Positions 11,690 to 20,613 of a DNA stretch of 64,000 nt are shown piece after piece. The notes below the pieces were generated by a model, which saw nothing but the letters and a program-made list of their open reading frames with translations, had not been told where the DNA came from and did no database searches. Source of the stretch: Adenophora triphylla var. japonica (Eukaryota; Streptophyta; Magnoliopsida; Asterales; Campanulaceae); the NCBI GenBank assembly GCA_022495995.1, contig JAFEMH010004892.1:1-64000 (forward strand), read 5' to 3'. A program made the translations under genes and the position numbers. Positions within the stretch are counted from its first letter, which is position 1. Every line of letters starts with the position of its first letter.

Positions 11690-13850
11690 AGGAAGATTTT
11701 CTCCTGAATTGCCGTCTTCCTGTAACCCTAATTAGGGTTGCCGCAAACCTCCTTCTTCTCCGGCCAGATAGCCTCTTCCTCGCCTGGTGCTGCTGTTTTG
11801 GGAGGTTCGCCTCCTCCTAACCCTAGCCCTAATCCGCCTTTGAACCCTACTACCTTCCCTTCCCAGCCGTCATCCCCTACTGCTGCTAAATCTTTCGTAT
11901 CAATTGTGAAAGGTTCGGATCCCCATGTCACTCATGCTCCGCCGCTGAATACGATCCATGTTTCTACCTACAAAGGTGAGCCATCCTTGAAGTTTTCGAA
12001 GGATATGATTAATGCTTTGGCCTAGCCGTTCAAATATAACTTGGTAGGAAAATTTTCGCATGGAAGACCATCTATGGAAGTCACAAGGCAGCATTTTTTG
12101 AAGTTCGGGCTAAAAGCTGATTTTAAACTTGGCCATATTGACCCTAAACATATCCTTATTCAGATTGTGCATGAGGGTGACTTCAATCGGCTTTGGGCGA
12201 AAGAACAATGGCATCTTGGAAGATTTCCTATGCGTGTGTTTCGTTGGACTCCTTCATGGAGGCCGGACAAAGAGTCGTCTCTCTTTCCTGTTTGGGTTGG
12301 TTTACCCGGTCTCCCAATTCATATGTTTAATAAGGTCTGTCTTTTTTCTATTGCCAATATATTTGGAGAGCCATTAGCCATTGATCAAGCAACTTGTAAT
12401 TTATCTAGACCTAGTGTGGCTAAAGTTCTTGTTCAAATTGATTTGCTGAAGAAGTTGCCGTCTAGAGTGTTTATTGATTGTGGTGATGAATTTTCAAGTT
12501 TTTGGCAGCCTCTTGAATTTGATAATCTCCCAAGATATTGTAAGCATTGTTACAAGTTGGGGCATGACATGAATGAGTGCTTCTTTCTTCACCCTAAGCC
12601 AAAGAGTGGTGTTGCGGGTAAAGGAGATGATGCGGAGGTTTTGAAACAAGGGAATACGGATGCAAGAGATGTTGATGCGGGGGAAAAATCTGTTAGGGTT
12701 GTTGAAGGGCAAAAGAAGGGTGATAACGTGGGACAAAAGGATAAACAACAAAAGATTTATGTTGAAAAAGTTAATCAGACAATGGTTCCTCCTACAGACC
12801 CTTCCTCGTCGAATGGAAATGTAGAGCAACGCAAGGTGGCGTCACAACCAACAAATAATAAAGAAAAAGGTACAGAAATTCATGTTCCAACTATCTCTCT
12901 TGATGTGGAAGACAACAATGTGATGATAGATGTGAATGATAAAGGATAAGAAGAAATGAGTGTTTTTCAATTGGAAAAGAATTTTGAAGACCCTGTTGAG
13001 ACCTCTCCTATTTATGCTGATAAAGTTAAAGAGACTACCGATATTAATGGGTGCCATCTCCAAAGAATGATGATTGTTGAAGATAAATCAATGGGGTTGA
13101 TTGGTTCGCCTGATGATATTGAAGTAGTTACTACTGGGTTTGTTCCATCTGCGGAGGAGCATAGTCTTCAGGGGATGCTCAAGAGTTCTCTCCTGCTAGA
13201 TTAGAGAGGGAATCACCCTTAGTTGATGTTCAAGATGGAATAAACAGTGTCCAAGCTGATATGAAATTTAATCAGGATTCGGAGAATTATCATAGGATTA
13301 TGAGAGAAAGGGTTATCGCTAAGGTTCGGGCGATACAAGATGCGCCTTGTTTACGTCCCCCTGCAGCTTGTAAGCTGAACCCAAAATACTATAATACTGA
13401 GTTTATAAACCCAAAAAACCTAAAAGTAGCTCTTACTCCTCGGGAAAAGTGTGATTCTGAACCAGAAAAAGGAGGTCTCTCTCTCTGACACATCTCCCTC
13501 GGCATTTGAAGAAGCTCGTCTTTATGGAGGTATTGTTGGAGGAGCTCATGTTGATCCTTGGGCGCCAAGGGCTGATAGCGAAAATTGGGAAGATTTTTAC
13601 GATGAAGATGACGATTTTCAACCAGTAAAAGGAAATCGAGGAAAGTCTGCTTCCAAAGCTAAAACAAAGAAAAATAAGCCTAAGAGGCAATGGAATTACT
13701 CAAGGCAGTTTGACTGACCTTTTATTTAATTTTCTTTTTTATCTTTTTTGCGATGGTTTAGGCCTTGTCTCCCATCACTTTGTAATATTTTTTTTCATCT
13801 TAATAAAATTTTAGGGGGCATTGCCCTTTTCGTTTAAAAAAAAAATAAAA
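11690..13850 (+). mobile_element. L1-type LINE insertion lacking ORF2, nested in element A LTR
   Basis: Flanked by ~15-bp direct repeats AATATTCAGCACGAT at 11675-11689 and 13851-13865, with an A-rich tail at about 13836-13850: target-primed insertion. The body carries an ORF1-type gene and a 3' segment with AATAAAATTTT and GGGGGCATTGCCC just before the tail. No endonuclease or reverse transcriptase sequence is present, so it could only move with enzymes supplied in trans. Confidence 0.85.
11738..13717 (+). pseudogene. LINE ORF1: DUF4283 plus CCHC zinc knuckle
   Basis: The N-terminal 95 residues (11738-12025) are Pro/Ser rich. A single in-frame TAG (12023) precedes the DUF4283 RNA-binding-like domain (LVGKFSHGRPSMEVTRQHFL, then WTPSWRPDKESSLFPVWVGL). 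The zinc knuckle is CKHCYKLGHDMNEC (about 12540-12582), spacing CX2CX4HX4C. A TAA at 12947 and a frameshift near 13180 break the C-terminal part, which resumes at 13261 and 13451 (Asp/Glu-rich, then Lys-rich). This matches plant L1 ORF1, thought to bind element RNA. The frame 12041-12949 (302 aa) is the longest intact piece. Confidence 0.85.
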
Positions 13851-13948
13851 AATATTCAGCACGATGACACAATATGAGTTAACAACAGTGACAACACTGG
13901 TGCAACACATGAGACAACATCAATGTCAACACTTGTGTAATACTAACA

Positions 13949-14337
13949 GTTCTAGTTATTTGCAAAAAAGTCAGCATGTTTCGGTTCCGATTCAAAAACA
14001 TTTTTTTCTAATGAACCGAAAAATGAGTTTTTCACAAGATTTTGTGTCCCCATTTATTCCCTGATTGGCAATTTCAAAATTTATATGAAATCAAATTTGG
14101 AAGCGAGAGACGCTCTGTTTTAGACAAACAAAATACAAAAATGAAAAATGAAATTGTCATTTGGGATTGAGGGATTACGTTTGTAAAGTCAAAACGGAAG
14201 CCGTGAAATATTAAACTATTTTTTAATGGAAAGTAATTCACAATTGGTGGCCAATAGATACCATTTCCCTTAACAAATGCCTAATTATAATTTATAAATT
14301 TAAAAAATATCACTTTTCTTTTAAATTTAATTATAAT
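13949..14337. other. Non-coding, nothing recognised
   Basis: Flanking DNA to the right of element A. AT-rich, with no ORF, repeat or terminus that I can support. The five bases after the LTR (GTTCT) would be the right TSD; the left one is lost with the truncated LTR. Confidence 0.5.
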
Positions 14338-15113
14338 TGATGAGCCCGAACCAGCTAAATCAGGCCCAAGCTCGGTCTGATTCAAAGGTCCAGTATGACG
14401 TGGCGTTTTCTAAGACCGCCAGAGTCAAGACAGCGGACAGATAGACTCCTAAGATCAAGACCGCTTTCCTCTCACCATCCTCCTACTCTAAACCGGAGGA
14501 TTCCTGACCATCAACCTGGTGACCGCAGGAGTTATGACCGTAGCATCCGTACCCGCGTCAATCCCCATTGACCGCGATCTCATACCAGACTCCCGGTTAT
14601 CCCACCAGACTCCCGATTGATATCAAAGCTTACTGAGCAAGTTACCTTACTGGCTCTGACATGCAAGTAGCCGGCTCACTCCCATCACATTTAATGCGGC
14701 TCAGTCAGGCGTCTACCATTGCATTCAATGTGCCGCGCCAGATACACGGCTCCTGTCCACATCAGCGACATCCCCTCTGACAGTGAATCTTCTCTCACTG
14801 ACAGACCCAATCAGATTCGGACACGTGTATGCGGTCAAAGACTAAAGTGCCCTTTAGGGCGGACCTCATGGCTTACGTCAGCGAGCAGCTCTCCATTGCC
14901 TATAAATAGAAGACATTTGTCCCCTTGGACAAGGTAAGTTCCAAAATCTACATTGTAAGCCATATTACTCTCAAACCCTAAACACTCACACACAGGCATT
15001 CCAAGCCTTCTAAATCTCAGTATTCTTACTCTCACACCCGAGGACCTGAGTTGGATTAACATCCAACATTGACCTTAACGATGCTTCATTTGTGTTGTGT
15101 TCTAGGTACATCA
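14338..15113 (+). mobile_element. Solo LTR or TRIM-like unit, tentative
   Basis: A GC-richer block starting TGATGAGCCCGAACC and ending GGTACATCA (TG...CA). It has a TATA box (TATAAATA, 14901-14908) preceded by a promoter-like stretch with CACGTG (14822-14827) and TACGTCA (14875-14881), and followed by an AC/CT-rich leader. This organisation is that of a gypsy-type LTR. I cannot find a matching 5-bp TSD, a primer-binding site or a second copy, so boundaries are approximate. Confidence 0.45.
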
Positions 15114-15754
15114 ACCAACTAAATATATCCTGCCAGATATTCTTAACCGTTCTGACCCTGATTTGCTTGGCGTCATCAATAATAATACTAGGATTTTCAA
15201 AAAGTAAACCTATTTTTTCTACTTGATGCTACCAAAAAAGTCAGTTACCCAGGTTGGTAAATTTATACGATATGCGCGAAGCCGCAAATGTCTCTTGAAT
15301 CTGATTTATTGTAATAACTGCAAAACAAGACATCAAATCCGGCCTTAATATAAGGAACAAAAGTTATTGCTTAAGGCCACAATTTTTTTGGACCCCAAAT
15401 TTTACTCGAAAATTGATCATTCAATTCCCGACCCTGTCCTCTACTTATGAATTATTTATGAGGTTGATTGCTTAGATTTTTGGGGTTTTAGGTGAAAGTA
15501 TGATTTTGACTTTGCTTGAAACATATTGTTTCTAAACAATGTTGAGGAATTTGTTGCTCTGTTTTGACTTTTTTTTTTTTTTTTTTTTAATTCAGAATTT
15601 TGCTCAAAATGAGGTTGTCGCGAGACTCATTTTGTCGATAAACTTGTAATTGCTTCAAAATTTTTTGCTTTGGCCTCACATCTCTCATGACGGGCTCTGT
15701 AAGACATCGTGAGTTGTGGGGGTGGTTTCCTCCAATCCTCCAGTGTGAGAATTA
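15114..15754. other. Non-coding, nothing recognised
   Basis: No reading frame or terminal repeat. A T homopolymer lies at about 15570-15588. I see no link to the LTR-like unit on its left. Confidence 0.45.
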
Positions 15755-16176
15755 TTAATTCGACATATCATAAGTCATTTTAGAGAGAAAGAGAGGGAAA
15801 ACAGAGCTTACATTGCAAATGTAGTAAAGGACTACTTATAGCCAAGTAGTGGAGAGTAATTAGCCAAGTAGTGGAGACATGATCAGATAGGCGATATAAC
15901 GATGCGGCGGGGTGAGCCTGGGCCGGAGATATGTATCTGACAACTTCCTTGGGATGTCTTGCTCTCCGATGAGATGATCTAGACGACTTGTCATATACGA
16001 GATGTTCTAGACGACTTGCCATTGACAACAAGTCAGGGGCAAGTCTCTCTTCGACGGGTTCTCATGAAATAGGGGCTCATAACGCTCTAGATGGGTCATA
16101 TTTGAGTTTGGGCCTGATACACATTTATTGGCCTCTTGGTATTCTCAAGCCCAATAATTTAATTACGGACATATCA
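15755..16176. mobile_element. ~400-bp insertion bounded by direct repeats, class unclear
   Basis: Direct repeats TTAATTCGACATATCA (15755-15770) and TTAATTACGGACATATCA (16159-16176) bound a GC-richer segment that itself contains repeated TAGCCAAGTAGTGGAGA and TCTAGACGACTTG words. The repeats may be a long TSD or the ends of a small LTR. No protein is encoded. Confidence 0.4.
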
Positions 16177-16670
16177 CAACTAAATATCAACTGCAACAAT
16201 AAATAATAAATATTGTAGTGCTTTTCATACACCTCTTATATGAAACTTTGCATGGGAGAATGAAAATTGTCAAGTTTGCCAAACTCAAGAATACCATAGT
16301 ACTAGGTTATTATTAAGCTAGATCACCTGTAAAAAGGGGGTGTTCTAATTGATTAGATATTCTAATTTAATTAAGGGCACAAAAAAAATTTACGAAAAAA
16401 TAATTATAAAATGAGGTAGTGATATTTTATTAATTGTATCGGTTATGAACCCACTACACTTTAATTACACTATACTATAATTAAAAGCACCAACAAAATT
16501 TTAACACATCATTTGGTAAACCAAAATTTGTAACACTTTTATGTAACTATTATATCCCTTTAATAAAATATTTTGGGTTTGAATTATAAAAATATAGCAG
16601 CGTTAAAATTTTGTTGGGAGAGTTTTGCTTAACTTATGATATTATCCTATTCAAACTAGATTACTCAGCA
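16177..16670. other. Non-coding, nothing recognised
   Basis: AT-rich sequence without ORFs, terminal repeats or tandem structure I can support. Confidence 0.5.
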
Positions 16671-16873
16671 TCTAATAATGTAGTGTTCGTATATTTATGG
16701 TTCAGAGAAAAAGTAAAATTAAAAAATAAATAGGTTAAAATTGTTAACCATTTAAGTAAGTTTGTTTTAATTGTTCAGTTGGGTACGTGGGTTGAATGGC
16801 CCAAACTTAGTAAGCCCAGTTTGGTGTTACAGACGGCTTAACTAATTAGGTTTCTGGTCATCCATAAACCACT
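16671..16873 (+). repeat. Long direct repeat, copy 1 (203 bp)
   Basis: Begins TCTAATAATGTAGTGTTCG and ends CATCCATAAACCACT. It is nearly identical to 18273-18475, with two differences noted (TTGTTCAG/TTGTTTAG and TAAGCCC/TAAGGCC). The two copies bracket the Tourist-like MITE and a second G-rich stretch, pointing to a local duplication of ~1.6 kb spacing. Confidence 0.9.
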
Positions 16874-16900
16874 TATCTAATACTCATACTCATGAACTAA

Positions 16901-17906
16901 GGGGGCGTTTGGTTCGGTGGAAAAAAAGTGAAGGAATGAAATTGAATTCCTTAAGGAATTGGAATAGAAAAAAACTGGTCAACCCCCTCCGTTTGATTGA
17001 CACGAAATGAAATAGAATTGTCATTCAATTCCTTGGCAAATCATGTTTGATTTGAAAATATAAATTATAAGAATGGAATGAAAGCATATAAAATAACCAA
17101 TTTACCCTTTTTTTAAAAAAAAAAAATTGGAAGGGGGGTGGGGGGGGGTAGGTAGGGGGTATGCAAAATGAGTAAAAAAAATAAAATTCGTGGGGGTAGG
17201 GTGGGGGGTGAGGGTAGGGTGGGGGAAGGTAGGCAGAAAAAAAAAAAAAATTTGTGGGGGTGGGGGGTGGGGGGTGGGGGTAGGGTGGGGAGGGTAGCCG
17301 AGAAAAAAAATAAAAAAAATTTGTGGGGGGTGGGGTGGGGGAAGGTAGCCGAAAAAAAAATTGTGGGGGGTGGGGGTGAGGAGGGTAGGCGTAAAAAATA
17401 AAAAAAAAAAATTTTGTGGGGGTGAGGGGTGGGGGTAGGGTGGGGGGGAGGGAGGGAGGGTAGGCAGAAAAAAAAAATTAAAAAAAAAAATTTGTGGGGG
17501 TGGAGGGTGGGTGGGGTGGGGGTGGCGGGTAGGATGGGGGAGAGGGTAGGCAGAAAAAAAAATTAAAAAAAAAAATTCGTTGGGGGAGGGGTGGGGTGGG
17601 GGGTGGGGGGTAGGGTGGGGGGTGGGGCATAGGGGCTGGGTGGGACTGGGTAGGGGCTGGGTAGGGGGTAGGGGTGGGTAGGTTTTGGGGATATTTTGGT
17701 CAAAAAAAAATTTTTTTTTTCATTGCCTGATGGAATTGAACTTTTCATCAATTTTGTGAAGGAAAGTTGAATTCCTTCATTTGAAGGAATTCAACTTTCC
17801 TTCGGAATTTTTTTGTTTTAAAAGATTGAACCAAACAGAGGAAAGGAATGGAAAAGAGGGAGTTTTCCATTCCTTTCCCCCACTTTCCTTCCAACCAAAT
17901 GCCCCC
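16901..17906. mobile_element. Tourist-like (PIF/Harbinger) MITE enlarged by an internal minisatellite
   Basis: Ends GGGGGCGTTTGGTT (16901) and AACCAAATGCCCCC (to 17906) form a terminal inverted repeat with one mismatch, flanked by TAA on both sides (16898-16900 and 17907-17909), the TSD class of Tourist elements. Inner arms also pair: the left has GAAATTGAATTCCTTAAGG, the right has TTCCTTCATTTGAAGGAATT-type words. The centre is replaced by the G-rich array at 17103-17700. No transposase. Confidence 0.75.
17103..17700 (+). repeat. G-rich minisatellite, ~65-80 bp units
   Basis: About eight imperfect units, each an A-tract (AAAAAAAAAATT) followed by a G-rich stretch of GTGGGGGTGGGG and GGGTAGGGTGGGG words ending GGGTAGGCAG or GGGTAGCCG. 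Strand asymmetry is extreme: G-runs all on the plus strand. Many stretches satisfy the four-run G-quadruplex pattern. Reading frames here are by-products of the repeat. Confidence 0.85.
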
Positions 17907-18272
17907 TAAGGCTATTTTTGTTACGCGTAAAACAATTTTTAGAAAATGATTTTTCGTAAAATGTTTTTCGTAAAATAAAAATATTTTTTGAAAAATGACA
18001 TAAACATGTTTTCAACTGTTTGGTAATGAAAATGTTTTTCGAAAAATATTTTTATGTGTTTAATGAAAATATTTTTCGATAAAAATACAATTTTAGATAA
18101 GTTGAAAAAGTTGTGGTGGGGTAGGGTGATGGAGGTGGGGTGGGTTTTAGGAGGTCGGGATTAGTAGGGGTGAGATGGGTGGATGTAGTGTAGGATAGGG
18201 TGGTAGGGAAAATGTAAAGGGTAAGATGATGGTAGGCAAGGGTGGTGATAGGGTGGGGTGTGGGGTAGGTGT
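17907..18272 (+). other. Non-coding, second G-rich stretch
   Basis: First part (to about 18080) holds repeated TTTTCGTAAAATG and AATATTTTTCGA words; the rest (18110-18270) is a GGTGGGG/TAGGGTG-rich run related in texture to the minisatellite on its left. It ends where the second copy of the 203-bp direct repeat begins. Confidence 0.5.
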
Positions 18273-18475
18273 TCTAATAATGTAGTGTTCGTATATTTAT
18301 GGTTCAGAGAAAAAGTAAAATTAAAAAATAAATAGGTTAAAATTGTTAACCATTTAAGTAAGTTTGTTTTAATTGTTTAGTTGGGTACGTGGGTTGAATG
18401 GCCCAAACTTAGTAAGGCCAGTTTGGTGTTACAGACGGCTTAACTAATTAGGTTTCTGGTCATCCATAAACCACT
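18273..18475 (+). repeat. Long direct repeat, copy 2 (203 bp)
   Basis: Partner of 16671-16873. Because the Tourist-like MITE is intact with its own TSD inside the bracketed interval, it either inserted after the duplication or was part of the duplicated segment and lost from one side. Confidence 0.9.
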
Positions 18476-18652
18476 GTATTAACCATGATTTGAATCGCGG
18501 TCAATTAAAGTGCGATTTAAACCAGATCGAATTAAACCATGATGATTCGGTTCAGTTCGATTTGAATTTTTTCGTGTTTCAATTCAATCTGAAATTTTCT
18601 CAAACCAATACTAATGATTCTGTCGTAAACCTGCCCAAATCAAACCAAGTTG

Positions 18653-19094
18653 AATTATTTACACTCTCAGTTGTAACTCATATATATTCCCTCCGTCCCA
18701 TGTGATTGGAGACTTATTTTCTTTTTATTCTGTTTCACTGAGTGGATACTGTTCAAAATAAAATGACAAAGCTTTTACATTATTCCTCCCACTCTTTATC
18801 TCTGCTACTTTACTTTTATATTTATAACACAAATCAACTTACTATTACTCTCATTCTCATTCATTCTCTTTCATATTTTATTTTTTATACTAACAACCAC
18901 CTTCTTTTACTAATTCTCTATTTTAGTTTTCCTTAATTATTGTGTCAAATTTTTTTATCTTCTTTCACGTGTAACTAACGCGGGGAGGATATGAAAACCG
19001 TTGCCAAATTCTTAAAGACAGATATGTCAACTTGCAAGATGGTAGGGCTGTCTTTTTCTTTGAACAGTATGGGTCACAATTTAGAACCACTTCT
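18653..19094 (+). repeat. Tandem duplication, copy 1 (~440 bp)
   Basis: Runs from AATTATTTACACTCTCAG through TCCGTCCCATGTGATTGG, ACTAACAACCACCTTCTTTT and GGTAGGGCTGTCTTTTTC to ATTTAGAACCACTT. Copy 2 starts at 19096 with the same order but is split by three insertions and ends at 24831 (same ATTTAGAACCACTT end). Copy 1 therefore serves as the empty-site reference for those insertions. Confidence 0.85.
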
Positions 19095-19310
19095 AAATTA
19101 TTTACACTCCCAGTTGTAACTCACGTATACTCCATCCGTCCCATTCTATGTGATTGGTGACTTATTTTCTTTTATTTTGTTTCACGTGAGCGGTTACTTA
19201 TTTAAAATGACAAAATTTTTACACTATTTCTGTCACTCATATTTCTGTTATTTTACTTTTATATTTATAAGACAAATCAACTTACTATTATTCTCATTCT
19301 TTCTCTTTTA

Positions 19311-19548
19311 CTCCCTCCGTTTCAGCGGAATATGCACTTTTGATCAATTTTGACCAACTTTGACCAATAATTTAAATAAATAATAATGATTCTAATAAAA
19401 ATTCAAAAAATGTTATTGTTAATATTATTAAGCGTAATACAATAACAAATTTTTAAATTTTTATTAGGATCATTATTATTTATTTAAATTATTGGTTAAA
19501 GTTGATCAAAGTTGACCAAAAGTGCACACTCCGCTGGGATGGAGGGAG
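19311..19548. mobile_element. Stowaway-type MITE
   Basis: 238 bp with termini CTCCCTCCGTTTCAGCGGA and (reverse complement of the right end) CTCCCTCCATCCCAGCGGA, flanked by TA on each side (19309-19310 and 19549-19550). Long inner arms carry TTTTGATCAATTTTGACCAA and its complement. The corresponding place in duplication copy 1 lacks it. Confidence 0.9.
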
Positions 19549-19592
19549 TATATTTTATTTTTTTTACTAACAACCACCTTCTTTTATTAATT

Positions 19593-19830
19593 TGTTGAGA
19601 TATTGACAAATCTTGTCAATATCTTTTCATTTTCCTTGTATATTTTGTTTCCTTATGTATGTATGTATTGTATGTTAGGAAGTCTTCTTTTCTAAGTAGG
19701 AAAATAGAATATTTAGTCATAATAGAATCCTAGTCAAAGTAGGATTGTGATGTATATATGTAGGATGTACCTTTCATAATTCTTCAAGAAGTGAAATAAG
19801 AATTTCCTCTTCACATATTTCGAATTCTAA
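19593..19830 (+). repeat. Element B 5' LTR
   Basis: Starts TGTTGAGATATTGACAAATC and ends TTCTAAC just before the primer-binding site. It includes a small inverted repeat right after the start (ATATTGACAAATCTTGTCAATAT), a stable stem that is also present in the 3' LTR. Confidence 0.9.
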
Positions 19831-19832
19831 CT

Positions 19833-19845
19833 TGGTATCAGAGCC
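19833..19845 (+). promoter_or_regulatory. Element B primer-binding site (tRNA-Met)
   Basis: TGGTATCAGAGCC, complementary to initiator tRNA-Met. The gag ATG at 19846 directly follows it, so the gag leader is essentially only the U5/PBS. Confidence 0.9.
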
Positions 19846-20613
19846 ATGAATACCGAGGGAGGTGGCGAAAAGAAAACTATGGATGAAAGGAGATCTTCAT
19901 ATTTTCTTTCTTCGAGTGACAATCCGGGAATGATTCTCACCCATGTTCAATTGAGGGGAGAGAATTATGAAGAATGGGCTAGGGTTTTCAAGGGATCATT
20001 GAGGGCTAAGACAAAAACGGCCTTCATTGATGGAACCATTGAAAAACCTATCACGGAGGATGAATTGGAACATTGCCAAACGGTAAACTCAATGGTTGTT
20101 TCATGGATCTTTAACACCATTAAGCCGAGCCTACGTTCCACGGTAAGTTATGTGGATGATGCAAAGACGCTATGGGACGATTTGCGGGAGAGATTCTCGG
20201 TTGGAAACGGACCTAGGATTCAGCAATTGAAGGCAGACTTGGCAAACTGCAAGCAACAAAAAGGCGAAAGTGTGGCGGCTTATTTTAGTCGTGTAAAGAA
20301 ATTGTGGGACGAGCTGAATGATTATGATGCACTCCCGACTTGTTCATGTACGGGATGCAGGTGTAACATTAGCACGAAGTTAGTCGAACGACGTGAAGAC
20401 GAGAGGGTTCATCAATTTGTTATGGGGCTTGATGCACCGAAGTTTGAGAATGTGAAATCCTCCATATTGAACACAGAACCTTTACCTAATGTGAATAAGG
20501 CATATTCTATGGTTGCACGAGAAGAAAGAGTCCAGGGCAGCCTGCATGAAGATTATCCAGCACTCGCGCCTGTTGCTCGTATTAGTTGTGGGATCAACTG
20601 TGCGCACAACTGA
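19846..20613 (+). pseudogene. Element B gag
   Basis: Frame opens at the ATG next to the PBS. Residues ~25-75 are the copia gag N-terminal domain (SDNPGMILTHVQLRGENYEE, then WARVFKGSLRAKTKTAFIDG), followed by the gag core (WDDLRERFSVGNGPRIQQLK, then ESVAAYFSRVKKLWDELNDY) with a CX1CX3CX1C cluster (CSCTGCRC). A frameshift at about 20570-20600 throws the product out of frame; the nucleocapsid CCHC (CSHCKKKGHDMDTC) lies in the next frame. Gag would form the capsid that packages element RNA. Confidence 0.88.

Larger units (their letters stand above)
3189..13948 (-). mobile_element. Element A: Sirevirus-like Ty1/copia retrotransposon, minus strand, defective
   Basis: The order on the minus strand is 5' LTR (13948 to 10448, with two nested insertions), tRNA-Met primer-binding site, gag remnant, integrase part, reverse transcriptase-RNase H, a spacer, an extra ORF3, a purine tract, and a 3' LTR missing its last ~170 bp. 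LTRs start TGTTAG and end TTTCA. Protein sequence and the extra ORF match element D (36469-45749), its close relative. Large internal deletions remove the middle of gag, the protease and the first half of integrase, and the remaining frames carry stops and frameshifts, so the copy is non-autonomous. Sirevirus lineage is inferred from RT/RNase H motifs and the post-pol ORF. Confidence 0.88.
10448..13948 (-). repeat. Element A 5' LTR, split by two nested insertions
   Basis: LTR sequence occupies 10448-11216, 11594-11689 and 13866-13948. It starts (minus) TGTTAGTATTACACAAG at 13948 and ends TTGAAATTTCA at 10448, ~1 kb without the inserts. The missing pieces coincide exactly with a hAT MITE (11217-11585) and a LINE (11690-13850), each bounded by its own TSD. 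The U3 end carries repeated GTGTTG-type micro-repeats. Confidence 0.85.

Noticed and set aside
14338..15113. Full TRIM element
   Set aside because: Only one LTR-like unit is visible, with no second copy, PBS or TSD, so I list it only as a tentative solo LTR.
17168..17751. Gly/Lys-rich (+) and Pro-rich (-) frames of 62-77 codons
   Set aside because: By-products of the G-rich minisatellite; no start context or domain.
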